64,000 bases of DNA from Rhodoplanes sp. Z2-YC6860 (GTDB taxonomy: Bacteria; Pseudomonadota; Alphaproteobacteria; Rhizobiales; Xanthobacteraceae). The stretch is taken from NCBI RefSeq assembly GCF_001579845.1, contig NZ_CP007440.1:4982029-5046028 (forward strand). The letters are read 5' to 3'. Shown one piece after another: positions 17,815 through 26,652 of the stretch. The notes below the pieces were generated by a model. That model worked only from the letters and a program-made list of their open reading frames with translations. It was not told where the DNA came from and made no database searches. The stretch's first letter is position 1, and each line of letters begins with the position of its first letter. The position numbers were made by a program, and so were the translations under genes.

Positions 17815-18132
17815 CGCTTCCTCCCGTACGAGCTCGTTGATCACGTCTTTGGCCCCACCGGGGCGCGGCCAAAGTAGCGAAATTTGCATCAAAGTCGATT
17901 GTCGGCTGCCCGCATGGCGGGCAATGCGCCCACATGACGCTCCAATGACGGGAAAACGCCAAAAAACGCAGATATTATTTTAACTTAAGGACCGTCCCAT
18001 CATTGACTTTCACGGTTTGGTCCCTATGTTCCGGCGCAACGGTACGAATGGAAGATTCGACCGCCGCTCCCGCGCACTACCGTATTCATCGTATATCCGG
18101 CGCGGCTCCGGGCGGTCCTTGATTGAGGCTTC
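17815..18132. other. Divergent intergenic region between Bug receptor and RhlE-like gene
   Basis: This 318-base gap carries the leaders of both flanking genes. It includes a patch richer in A and T than its surroundings at about 17950-18000 and a promoter-like pair at 18003-18030. I see no open reading frame with a ribosome-binding site and no strong hairpin. Confidence 0.6.
18003..18030 (+). promoter_or_regulatory. Predicted promoter of the RhlE-like helicase gene
   Basis: TTGACT at 18003-18008 and TATGTT at 18025-18030 are 16 bases apart, about 100 bases before the helicase ATG. A leader of that length is common for cold-shock-type RNA helicases, but no test of regulation is possible from sequence. 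Confidence 0.4.
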
Positions 18133-19593
<1,461 letters not shown>

Positions 19594-19597
19594 AATA

Positions 19598-19620
19598 CGG
19601 CCGCTCAACGGCCGCCCTTT
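19598..19620 (+). terminator. Weak candidate terminator after the helicase gene
   Basis: Self-complementary cggccg at 19598-19603 and 19609-19614 can form a six-pair stem with a five-base loop, followed by cccttt. It starts four bases after the helicase stop. The short stem and poor T run make it tentative. Confidence 0.3.
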
Positions 19621-19731
19621 ACCGCACTTTTACTTCTCTGTGGCCAATTTGCCTGCGGAACTTCGTGTTTCCGCGATGGCTTGCCATTACGGCGCCGGCA
19701 TTATTTCAGGCGCGGTTCGGGGAAGATTTGA

Positions 19732-20802
19732 ATGTCGGAGTCTGCCGGAGAACACGAACGCACGCTCGCGTTCGCTGAAATCGCTCTTGGCCAGATCAAG
19801 GCGCTGCGTCAGGCGTCGACCCCCCGCAATTACGAAGTCTGGTACACCTACGCGACGGGCTACAACTCCGCGCTCAATCAGACCATCAACGAGTTGCTCG
19901 CCCAGAACGGCACGCTGACCGACGCCGATCTCGACCATATCTACGCGACCTTCATCTCATCGACCCGCTTCGGCGAGAAGATCGACAATGTCGGCGCTCG
20001 CGTCATGGATGAGATCGATCAGGTCATGGCGATGATCGACGCCGCGGCGGGCTCGGCCAGCACCTACAGCGCGAACCTGAACAACGTCACCCACGAACTC
20101 ATCGCCACCAAAGACCGTGACGGTCTGCGCCAGATCGTCGAGAGCCTGGTCGCGACTGCCAACGAGATGAAGCACAACAACGAGGCATTGGAGCAGCGCC
20201 TCACCGCTTCAAAGGAAGAGATCAACCAGCTTCAAGAACACCTCGCGGTGGTGCGCACCGAGAGCCTGACCGATCCGCTGACCAGCCTCGCCAACCGCAA
20301 GCACTTCGACGAACGCCTCGCGCACGCGATTGAGGAAGCGACCGAGCGCAGCGAGGCGCTGTCGCTGGTGATGACCGACATCGACCACTTCAAGGCGTTC
20401 AACGACACCTGGGGCCATCTCACCGGCGATCAGGTGCTGCGCCTCGTCGCGATGTCGCTGAAGCAGAACGTCAAAGGCCAGGACACTGCGGCGCGCTACG
20501 GCGGCGAGGAATTCGGCGTGATCCTGCCGAACACCGTGTTGCGCGCGGCGCTCACCGTCGCCGACCATGTCCGCCGCGCCGTGATGTCGAAGGAACTGAT
20601 GAAACGCTCGACCGGCCAGAACCTCGGCCGGGTCACGATCTCGCTCGGCGTCGCCACGCTGCACAAGGGCGACACCGTGCAGAGCCTGATCGCGCGCGCC
20701 GACGCCTGTCTCTACGCGGCCAAGCGCAACGGCCGCAACCGGGTGATCTGCGAGACCGATCCGGAATTCTCGACGGATTCCGCCCAGTTCAAGGTCGCCT
20801 GA
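19732..20802 (+). CDS. Diguanylate cyclase (GGDEF protein, no EAL)
   Basis: A soluble protein of 356 residues. Residues 1-165 form a helical N-terminal domain (FAEIALGQIKALRQASTPRN and YEVWYTYATGYNSALNQ are typical of a cyclase group in Rhizobiales), with a coiled coil at about 140-175 (EALEQRLTASKEEINQLQEH). The GGDEF domain follows: SLTDPLTSLANRKHFDE, DIDHFKAFNDTWGH, and the active site as GGEEF at 257-261, which is a functional variant. The inhibitory site reads KGQD in place of RxxD, so product inhibition may be lost. GGGGAAG precedes the ATG. It likely makes c-di-GMP; no input domain of known ligand is visible. Confidence 0.88.
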   Translation: MSESAGEHERTLAFAEIALGQIKALRQASTPRNYEVWYTYATGYNSALNQTINELLAQNGTLTDADLDHIYATFISSTRFGEKIDNVGARVMDEIDQVMAMIDAAAGSASTYSANLNNVTHELIATKDRDGLRQIVESLVATANEMKHNNEALEQRLTASKEEINQLQEHLAVVRTESLTDPLTSLANRKHFDERLAHAIEEATERSEALSLVMTDIDHFKAFNDTWGHLTGDQVLRLVAMSLKQNVKGQDTAARYGGEEFGVILPNTVLRAALTVADHVRRAVMSKELMKRSTGQNLGRVTISLGVATLHKGDTVQSLIARADACLYAAKRNGRNRVICETDPEFSTDSAQFKVA

Positions 20803-20830
20803 AGCTTGGTGTCGAGGCCCGGCGGGATTG

Positions 20831-21442
20831 CTACGCTGCCGCACTTGGCTCTTCAGCCCCCTGCTCCTGAACTCCCGGCGCTTCGGGCTTCAGATAGACG
20901 GCCAGGCAACAGCAGCACATTCCAAGCCCGACCAGCGGATACTTCATCGCGACAGCCGCTGCGGCACCAAACACGCACAACGTGATAATCGCGCGGAAGC
21001 GCATGATCCTGCGCTCTTTGAGCGTAACCTCTTCGACCGGCCTCCGCTCGACCAATTCCCAGATCAAACAGATGTAGGTCGCATTCACGAGGAAGAAGAC
21101 CGCGGCATAGAAGGCCACCGGCTGCGGCGCCAGCTTGCTCACGGCCATCCAAGCCGTCGACAGTGGAAGCAGTGACACGGAAAACAGGTGCGCGAAGTTG
21201 AACCACATCAGCCGCGGCGTGGCTTCGGCGGCATAGTGCATGAGATGGTGGTGGTTGGCCCAGACGATCGCAATGAACACGTAGCTCACCGCATAGCCGA
21301 GCCAGGAGGGCCAGTGTGAAAGGAGGTCTACAAACGTAGGCAGTTCCGGAGGCCGCAACTCTAGAACCAGCACCGTGATCAGGACCGCGAACACTCCGTC
21401 GGAAAATATGCTCAGCCGCTCCGGGCTCCTTTTCGCGTGCAA
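20831..21442 (-). CDS. TMEM175-family potassium channel protein (DUF1211)
   Basis: A protein of 203 residues with six hydrophobic segments. The first carries the family hallmark RLSIFSDGVFAVLITVLVLEL, in which FSDG is the signature. Bacterial members have one six-helix repeat and assemble as tetrameric K+-leak channels. The start appears to be TTG at 21442, with AGGAGG 11 bases upstream; an ATA three codons before it cannot be excluded. The C-terminal tail carries a run of cysteines (MCCCCLA) at the end of the last helix. It is 31 bases after the SDR gene on the same strand, so it is probably the last gene of the four-gene operon that starts at 23841. Confidence 0.8.
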   Translation of the reverse strand: MHAKRSPERLSIFSDGVFAVLITVLVLELRPPELPTFVDLLSHWPSWLGYAVSYVFIAIVWANHHHLMHYAAEATPRLMWFNFAHLFSVSLLPLSTAWMAVSKLAPQPVAFYAAVFFLVNATYICLIWELVERRPVEEVTLKERRIMRFRAIITLCVFGAAAAVAMKYPLVGLGMCCCCLAVYLKPEAPGVQEQGAEEPSAAA

Positions 21443-21473
21443 TATGATCGTCGCCTCCTCTTCATCGAATCTC

Positions 21474-22244
21474 TCAGACCGATTTCACCTCGCCGCCGTC
21501 CATCCGAAGCACCGTGCCGGTCATCCAGCGTGCCTGCGGCGATACGGCGAACGCCATGACGTCCGCGATCTCTCCGGCTTCGCCGAAACGGCTGATACCG
21601 ACCTGCTTGAGGAAATGCTGCTTGGCATCGTCGAGCGTGATCTTCCTGGCGGCCGCCGCCTTCTCCAGCATGGCGAGCCGGCGTCCCGTCATGATTGCGC
21701 CCGGAGAAACACTGTTCACCTGAACGCCATCTTCAATGCCACGTTCCGCGAAAGCCTTGGCCAGCGCCTCGATGGCCGCGTTGATCGCGCCAACCGCCGC
21801 CGCACCCGCCTTCGGAATGACGGCCGCATTGCCTGAAATGAACACAACGGCACCCTTCGCCTGCATCAGCGCGTCCCAGGCGCGAATGGTCAGCCGGCGC
21901 GCGCCGTGAAATTTGAGCTCCATGCCGGCATTCCACTGTTCATCGCTCATCTGAAACACGTCGAGCCCGGCAACGGCGCCGGCGACATTGATCAGCGCGT
22001 CGATGCGGCCAAAGCGCGCGAGCGTGCCGGCAACCACGACATCGGCCGCGCCTAGTGCCATCAGGTCGACCTCGAGCGCGAGAGATTCGGCGCCGATCGC
22101 TTGGACCTCCCGGCCAGCCATGGCCAGCTTCTCGCCGCTGCGGGCGACAAGGACAATGGCGCCGAAGTCGCGCGCCAGCCGCAACGCCGTCGCCTTTCCG
22201 ATACCCGAGCTCGCGCCGGTGACGATCGCGACGGATTTCGACAT
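21474..22244 (-). CDS. SDR-family oxidoreductase
   Basis: A protein of 256 residues starting at the ATG at 22244, with AAGGAG nine bases upstream; the open frame extends to 22700 only as antisense of the neighbour. The cofactor loop is VAIVTGASSGIGKATALRLA, and LINVAGAVAG replaces the usual NNAG. The catalytic serine region reads VVFISGNAAVIPKAGAAAVGAINAAI: where YxxxK is expected there is no obvious tyrosine (AAVGAINAA), so it may be catalytically altered or a divergent member. The C terminus carries the SDR pattern GSGRF-like ISRFGEAGEIADVMAFAVSP. Third gene of the operon with two alpha/beta hydrolases. Confidence 0.82.
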   Translation of the reverse strand: MSKSVAIVTGASSGIGKATALRLARDFGAIVLVARSGEKLAMAGREVQAIGAESLALEVDLMALGAADVVVAGTLARFGRIDALINVAGAVAGLDVFQMSDEQWNAGMELKFHGARRLTIRAWDALMQAKGAVVFISGNAAVIPKAGAAAVGAINAAIEALAKAFAERGIEDGVQVNSVSPGAIMTGRRLAMLEKAAAARKITLDDAKQHFLKQVGISRFGEAGEIADVMAFAVSPQARWMTGTVLRMDGGEVKSV

Positions 22245-22261
22245 ATTCCGGGCTCCTTCGA

Positions 22262-23113
22262 TCACTTCAGGAAATCGCGAATGCTGTCGGCGATTTCGCG
22301 GGCGTGCGTCTCGAGCGCAAAGTGGCCTGTGTCGAAGAAGCGAACGACCGCTTTGGGATTGTCGCGCTTGAACGCCTCGGCGCCCGGCGGCAGGAAGAAT
22401 GGATCGTTCTTGCCCCACACCGCCAGAAACGGCGGCTTGTGAGTGCGGAAGTACTCCTGGAATGCGGGATACATCGCGATGTTGCTCTTGTAGTCGCCGA
22501 ACAGATCGAGCTGCACCTCGTCCGCCCCGGGTCGAGCCAAATAGAAATTGTCGAGGTTCTGGCCATCTGGCGACACGCGCGTCGGATCGGACACGCCGTG
22601 GGTGTACTGCCAGCGCGTGGTTTCCGGCGTCAGGAAAGCGCGGAGCGCCTTGCGATTTGCCTCGGATGGCTCCTTCCAATACGCCCGGATCGGATTCCAA
22701 CCGTCGCTCAAGCCTTCCAGATACGCGTTGCCGTTCTGCGAAATGATCGCGGAGATCCGTTCAGGATGACGGACGGCGAGCCTGAAACCCGTCGGCGCGC
22801 CGTAGTCGAAGACGTAGACCGCGAAGCGGTCGAAGCCGATGACTTCGGTCAAGCGCTCGATCGTGCGGGCAATGTTGTCGAACGTGTAATTGAATGTCCC
22901 TCGCGGCGGCATATCGGACTGGCCAAATCCCGGCAGGTCCGGCGCGACAATGTGAAATCTGTCGGCCAAGAGCGGGATCAGGTCCCGGAACATGTGACCC
23001 GCACTCGGGAAGCCGTGCAGAAGCAAAAGCTTCGGTGCGCCGGCTTGCCCTGCCTCGCGATAGAAAATCCTGAAGCCATCGACATCGGCTGTTCGATATT
23101 GAATCGGAGCCAT
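22262..23113 (-). CDS. Alpha/beta hydrolase, dehalogenase/epoxide-hydrolase type
   Basis: About 283 residues from the ATG at 23113, preceded by GAGAGG; the frame extends 13 codons further but without a ribosome site. The oxyanion-hole motif is LLLHGFPSAGHMFRDLIPLL, and the next segment FHIVAPDLPGFGQSD is typical of haloalkane dehalogenases and epoxide hydrolases. The nucleophile elbow reads YVFDYGAPTG, so the nucleophile is aspartate, as in those two groups, not serine. The catalytic histidine is in FFDTGHFALETH. Likely acts on a halogenated or epoxide substrate in the cytosol; the substrate is not known. It lies 17 bases before the SDR gene and 35 after the first hydrolase of the operon. Confidence 0.85.
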   Translation of the reverse strand: MAPIQYRTADVDGFRIFYREAGQAGAPKLLLLHGFPSAGHMFRDLIPLLADRFHIVAPDLPGFGQSDMPPRGTFNYTFDNIARTIERLTEVIGFDRFAVYVFDYGAPTGFRLAVRHPERISAIISQNGNAYLEGLSDGWNPIRAYWKEPSEANRKALRAFLTPETTRWQYTHGVSDPTRVSPDGQNLDNFYLARPGADEVQLDLFGDYKSNIAMYPAFQEYFRTHKPPFLAVWGKNDPFFLPPGAEAFKRDNPKAVVRFFDTGHFALETHAREIADSIRDFLK

Positions 23114-23148
23114 CGACCTCTCCTCTGTTCGTAACCGGTTTTCACTAC

Positions 23149-23841
23149 TCAAACAGTCACCGCGCGGATCGCGTCGCGGATGATGTCGACGACCACCGCG
23201 GGCGCGGTGACGCTCGGCGTGTGATCGACGTCATGCGCCTTCACCGTCGCCTTCATGCGCGCGGCCATAAAGCGCTGTGTCTCAGGCACGATCATCCGGT
23301 CGTGCTCGGCAACCAGAAACCAGCTCGGGACGTCTTTCCAAAGCGGACGCCCCACCGGAACGGTGATGCAGTTCAGCGAAATCGGCCGCTGCACGGCCGC
23401 GAGCACCGCGCGATCTTCGGCGGATGCGTTCTGCGCAAACGCCGTCGCGAAGGCATTCTCGGGCAGCCAGATCAACCCATTGCCGTCCGGCGCAAGCTTC
23501 GGCGCCTGTGGATGGGGCGTTGTGCGATAGAACACATCGGCGACCTTCTCGCCCTGATCCGGCGCGAGCGCAGTGACGTAGACCAGCGCTTTGATGCGCG
23601 CGGGACGCGCGAGCGCAATGACCGCGCCGGCGTAGGCATGTCCCGCCAGCACGATCGGGCCCTCGGTCCGATCCAGGCTGCGGTTGAGGGCGGCCACGTC
23701 GTCGGCCAGAGACGTCAGCGGCAGTGGCGCCGCCAACACCGTCGCCCCTTCCGCCTTCAAAGCGGTGAGGACCCGCGCCCAGCTCGATCCATCCGCCCAG
23801 GCGCCATGGGCCAGCACCACGCTCACGTCCTTAATTGCCAT
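23149..23841 (-). CDS. Alpha/beta hydrolase-fold protein with altered nucleophile
   Basis: A protein of 230 residues, start ATG at 23841. It resembles small plant-esterase-like hydrolases of the EstC/salicylate-esterase type: VVLAHGAWADGSSWARVL, then LADDVAALNRSLDRTEGP. At the nucleophile elbow the usual GHSYGG is GHAYAG, the serine codon being GCC (Ala); I checked the bases directly. The other acid/base residues remain recognisable (AEHDRMI and HDVDHTP). It may be a non-hydrolytic member, a lyase-like or binding protein, or use another residue. First gene of the leftward four-gene operon, reading from the symmetric promoter at 23895-23931. Confidence 0.82.
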   Translation of the reverse strand: MAIKDVSVVLAHGAWADGSSWARVLTALKAEGATVLAAPLPLTSLADDVAALNRSLDRTEGPIVLAGHAYAGAVIALARPARIKALVYVTALAPDQGEKVADVFYRTTPHPQAPKLAPDGNGLIWLPENAFATAFAQNASAEDRAVLAAVQRPISLNCITVPVGRPLWKDVPSWFLVAEHDRMIVPETQRFMAARMKATVKAHDVDHTPSVTAPAVVVDIIRDAIRAVTV

Positions 23842-23875
23842 TTGCAGCTCTCGCGATCTCGAACGCCGCCCCTTA

Positions 23876-23950
23876 GTAACCTGCAAAATACATTTTGACA
23901 GGTTATGACCAGAGAAGCCATAACTTGTCAACGGTCTTCCGGCAGGTTAC
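23876..23950. promoter_or_regulatory. Symmetric divergent promoter/operator with four half-sites
   Basis: Both strands carry TTGACA, an 18-base spacer and CATAAC, occupying the same 37 bases (rightward -35 at 23895-23900 and -10 at 23919-23924; leftward -35 at 23931-23926 and -10 at 23907-23902). The reason is a 13-base inverted repeat, ttgacaggttatg / cataacttgtcaa, with one mismatch. Two outer half-sites, gtaacctg (23876-23883) and caggttac (23943-23950), form a perfect pair. The repeated CAGGTTA core is a plausible operator, most simply for the CGNR protein encoded to the right. Confidence 0.7.
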
Positions 23951-23973
23951 GTGCTTGTGTTAGGGGCCGACCT

Positions 23974-24606
23974 TTGGAACACAAACCGCCTGCAATCTTC
24001 GTGGCCGATGCGCTCGGCCTCGATTTCCTGAACTCCGTCGCGACACCAGTCGACACGCCGGTGGATTGGATCGACAGCGGCGACAGCCTGTTGGAGTGGC
24101 TGGCTCAGGCCAAGCTCGTGCCGGCGGATGCACTCGATGAATTGAAGGCACGTGCGATGCCGGGAGAGTTGGACAAGGTGGCGGATCAGGCACGCGCCCT
24201 GCGCGAGTGGTTCCGTGGCTTTGTCCGTAAGCATATGGGCCGGCCGCTCACCGCCAGGGCCCTCAGCGAACTCGCCCCCCTGAACGAGCTCCTGGAGCGC
24301 GACGAGACGTTCAGCCGGATATTGCGGCATCGGCACCGCGATGGCGATCGCCTCGAACTGCAGGTCGTGCGGCGCTGGCGATCACCGGAGTCCCTGCTGC
24401 TGCCGATCGGCGAAGCGCTGGCGAAATTCGTCTGCGAAGAAGACTTCACCCACGTCAAAGCGTGCGAGGGATATGGCTGCACGCTGATGTTCGCGGACCA
24501 TACGCGGCGGCGGGCGCGGCGATGGTGCAGCATGGCGATCTGCGGCAATCGCGCGAAGCAGGCCGCGCACCGCAACCGACTGAAAAATAAATCGCTGACA
24601 GGCTGA
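23974..24606 (+). CDS. CGNR zinc-finger (ABATE-domain) regulator
   Basis: About 210 residues from the TTG at 23974, with AGGGG seven bases upstream. An ATG at 23905 in the same frame is inside the promoter palindrome and upstream of the expected transcription start, so it is rejected. The N-terminal ABATE-type domain (about 1-150; LGLDFLNSVATPVD, then WLAQAKLV) leads to the C-terminal zinc finger with CEGYGC and CSMAICGNRAKQAAHRNR; CGNR gives the family its name. These are presumed stress or xenobiotic-responsive transcription factors. The adjacent palindromes suggest it controls both its own operon and the leftward hydrolase operon. Confidence 0.85.
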   Translation: MEHKPPAIFVADALGLDFLNSVATPVDTPVDWIDSGDSLLEWLAQAKLVPADALDELKARAMPGELDKVADQARALREWFRGFVRKHMGRPLTARALSELAPLNELLERDETFSRILRHRHRDGDRLELQVVRRWRSPESLLLPIGEALAKFVCEEDFTHVKACEGYGCTLMFADHTRRRARRWCSMAICGNRAKQAAHRNRLKNKSLTG

Positions 24607-24635
24607 GGGGCGACAACATCCAGGAGTCCAAGACC

Positions 24636-25316
24636 ATGGCTGCCCTCCCCCTGATCGTCTTCGACGTCAACGAAACACTGCTCGATCTTGCAACGATGGA
24701 GCCTATCTTCGAGCGCATCTTCGGCGAGAAAAGCGCGATGCGCTTGTGGTTTGCCAACTTCATCATGTATTCGGCGGCGCTGACCGTGGCCGGCTGCTAC
24801 GTGCCCTTCACCGATATCGGAGCCGCGGTGATGAAAATGCTGGCGGACACACGCGGCATCAGAATCGGAGACACGGACAAGAAGGAGCTGACGGATAAAT
24901 TCTCGACGATGCCGCCGCATCCCGAGGTGCCGGCGGCGCTTCGCAGGCTGCGTGATGCTGGTTTCCGCCTCTTCACCCTCACCGACAATCTGCTGGAAGT
25001 GCAAACCCGCCAGCTCGAGCATGGCGGCATCGTCGATCTGTTCGAACGGCGTTTCAGCGCGGATGGCGTAAAGCACCACAAGCCGTCGCGTGAGGCTTAC
25101 GCTTACGTCGAGAAAGAACTCGGAGCCAAGCCTTCGGAGTTCTGCCTCATCGCCTGCCACACCTGGGACACCCTGGGCGCCGTCGCGGCGGGCTGGGAGG
25201 CTGCGCTGATCAAACGCGTCGGCAACGATGTCCTGGGCGTGGGCCCGCAGCCACAGATTATCGGCAACGACCTCAATGACGTTGCCCGGCAACTCATCGC
25301 GCGACACGGAACGTAG
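24636..25316 (+). CDS. Haloacid dehalogenase, type II (2-haloacid dehalogenase family)
   Basis: A protein of 226 residues of the HAD superfamily. The nucleophile motif is IVFDVNETLLDL, with Asp10 expected to attack; the phrase FDVNETL is typical of type II haloacid dehalogenases. Motif II is LFTLTDN, the Lys motif is GVKHHKPSREAYAYV, and the last motif is LIACHTWDTLGAVAAGW. Members replace halogen at carbon 2 of haloacids, though some have other phosphatase-like activity. AGGAG precedes the ATG. It is 29 bases behind the regulator gene and almost certainly cotranscribed with it, which links it to the Asp-nucleophile hydrolase on the other side of the promoter. Confidence 0.85.
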   Translation: MAALPLIVFDVNETLLDLATMEPIFERIFGEKSAMRLWFANFIMYSAALTVAGCYVPFTDIGAAVMKMLADTRGIRIGDTDKKELTDKFSTMPPHPEVPAALRRLRDAGFRLFTLTDNLLEVQTRQLEHGGIVDLFERRFSADGVKHHKPSREAYAYVEKELGAKPSEFCLIACHTWDTLGAVAAGWEAALIKRVGNDVLGVGPQPQIIGNDLNDVARQLIARHGT

Positions 25317-25321
25317 AAACG

Positions 25322-25747
25322 TTATCGCCGTTTCCGAGTTGGTTTCCTGGCTGACTTTTTAGCGGCCGATTTCTTCTTGAGAGCTGGTTTCTTGAGAATG
25401 GATTTCGGCCGCCTGGCCTTCGCGCCGCTTCGCTGCGCCACCGCCATCGAACGGCGCGCCCAAACCGCAAGCTCGTCGGGATCGTCGTACAGCCGCTCCG
25501 GCATCCGCCAGTACGACATGATGGTGCGCCGGCCGCCCTTGCGCTGGTAGCTGAACGGCGACTGTCCCTCGCCTTCGAACTGAGGGATGGTCTCTTCGTC
25601 GGCCTTGAGAAAGATCACGCCATCGACCACGAGCGCGATCATCAGCCCGTCGGCAAAGACGCCGGCACCGCTGAACATACGGCGCACCGAGACCGGCCCA
25701 AAGCCGGCGAACAATTCAGCGAGGTATTCGGAATCGGCGCCGCTCAC
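25322..25747 (-). CDS. TfoX N-terminal-domain protein with basic tail
   Basis: A protein of 141 residues starting at GTG (25747). The first 100 residues match the TfoX/Sxy N-terminal domain: VSVRRMFSGAGVFADGLMIA, then FLKADEETIPQFE and MSYWRMPERLYDDPDEL. In enterobacteria Sxy promotes CRP-dependent competence genes; single-domain members in Rhizobiales have no established role. The last 35 residues are Lys- and Arg-rich (LKKPALKKKSAAKKSARK), resembling histone-like or nucleic-acid-binding tails. It lies 25 bases after sufA on the same strand and converges on the haloacid dehalogenase gene with five bases between stops. Confidence 0.82.
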   Translation of the reverse strand: MSGADSEYLAELFAGFGPVSVRRMFSGAGVFADGLMIALVVDGVIFLKADEETIPQFEGEGQSPFSYQRKGGRRTIMSYWRMPERLYDDPDELAVWARRSMAVAQRSGAKARRPKSILKKPALKKKSAAKKSARKPTRKRR

Positions 25748-25772
25748 GACTCCGCTCGACTGGCCACGCTGG

Positions 25773-26150
25773 CTAATGCGCCTCGGCGCCCTCGGGCTTG
25801 GCCGGTGTCAGCAGCACGGACTCGCCGCAACCGCAGGCCGAGGTCTGGTTCGGATTGTTGAACACGAACTGCGACGACAGCTTGCCGACCTTCCAATCCA
25901 TCTCGGTGCCGAGCAGGAACAACACTGCCTTGGGATCGACCACGAGCTTGACACCCTTGTCCTCGACCACTTCGTCGGCGGGTGCGATCTGCTCGATATA
26001 TTCCATGGTGTATTCCATGCCGGCGCAGCCGCCGTTCTTCACGCCGACGCGGAGACCTGCAATCGGGCGGTCGGACTTGGCCATCAGTTCCTTGATCCGC
26101 GCAGCAGCGGCCTCGGAAAGGCGCATCACCTGGGGTCTTGGCCGGGCCAT
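25773..26150 (-). CDS. sufA: Fe-S cluster A-type carrier
   Basis: About 125 residues from the ATG at 26150, which is correctly spaced from GGAG; an ATG at 26159 is too close to that site. It belongs to the HesB/IscA/SufA family: MRLSEAAAARIKELM, VKNGGCAGMEYTMEY, and the C-terminal SACGCGESV. The three conserved cysteines (GGC...CGC) that carry an iron-sulfur cluster are present. It would take nascent clusters from the SufBCD scaffold to target proteins. It follows sufT on the same strand after a 121-base gap, so it may be read through from the suf operon or have its own promoter there. Confidence 0.9.
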   Translation of the reverse strand: MARPRPQVMRLSEAAAARIKELMAKSDRPIAGLRVGVKNGGCAGMEYTMEYIEQIAPADEVVEDKGVKLVVDPKAVLFLLGTEMDWKVGKLSSQFVFNNPNQTSACGCGESVLLTPAKPEGAEAH

Positions 26151-26271
26151 AACATCCATCTCCTGCTTCAAGCCACGAAGCACATCTCGTACCAAACTTG
26201 AGAATTGCAATAACTCAAATCAATCAATCGCTTGCCCAATATATGTAAGTCGCCTTCGAGAGTCGCGCAAC

Positions 26272-26652
26272 TCACCACATGTTGAGAACGAGCCGCGCTT
26301 CGTCGGACATCCGGCTCTGATCCCACGGCGGATCCCACACCACGTTGCATTTGGCGCTGCTGACGCCCGGCACGGCCGCAACGGCATTTTCGACCATCTG
26401 CGGCAATTCCGCCGCCGACGGGCAGTTCGGCGTGGTCAGCGTCATGTCGACCTTCACCGAGCGGTCGTCTTCGATATCGACCCGGTAGATCAGGCCAAGC
26501 TCGTAGATGTCGGCCGGGATTTCCGGGTCGTAGACGGTCTTCAGCGCCGCGACGATGTCGTCGCTCATGCGCGCAAGCTCGCCTTCGGGCAGCGAAGTCG
26601 CCTTGCTCTCGATCTCGACGTCCTCGCGTTGGCGGATCGGTTCGTCGCTCAT
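26272..26652 (-). CDS. sufT: SufT-type Fe-S maturation protein (DUF59)
   Basis: A protein of 126 residues with a MIP18/DUF59 domain: DIVAALKTVYDPEIPADIYE, LGLIYRVDIEDDRSVKV and MTLTTPNCPSAAELPQMVE, including the conserved cysteine of TPNCP. SufT assists Fe-S cluster maturation in bacteria whose suf operon includes it. The N-terminal 30 residues are charged and likely flexible. The ATG overlaps the stop of sufS by four bases, indicating translational coupling. The end of the gene is followed by 121 bases before sufA. Confidence 0.9.
   Translation of the reverse strand: MSDEPIRQREDVEIESKATSLPEGELARMSDDIVAALKTVYDPEIPADIYELGLIYRVDIEDDRSVKVDMTLTTPNCPSAAELPQMVENAVAAVPGVSSAKCNVVWDPPWDQSRMSDEARLVLNMW

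Noticed and set aside
23905-23973. ATG at 23905 as the start of the CGNR gene
   Set aside because: It lies inside the promoter palindrome, upstream of the predicted transcription start. The TTG at 23974 has a well-placed AGGGG.
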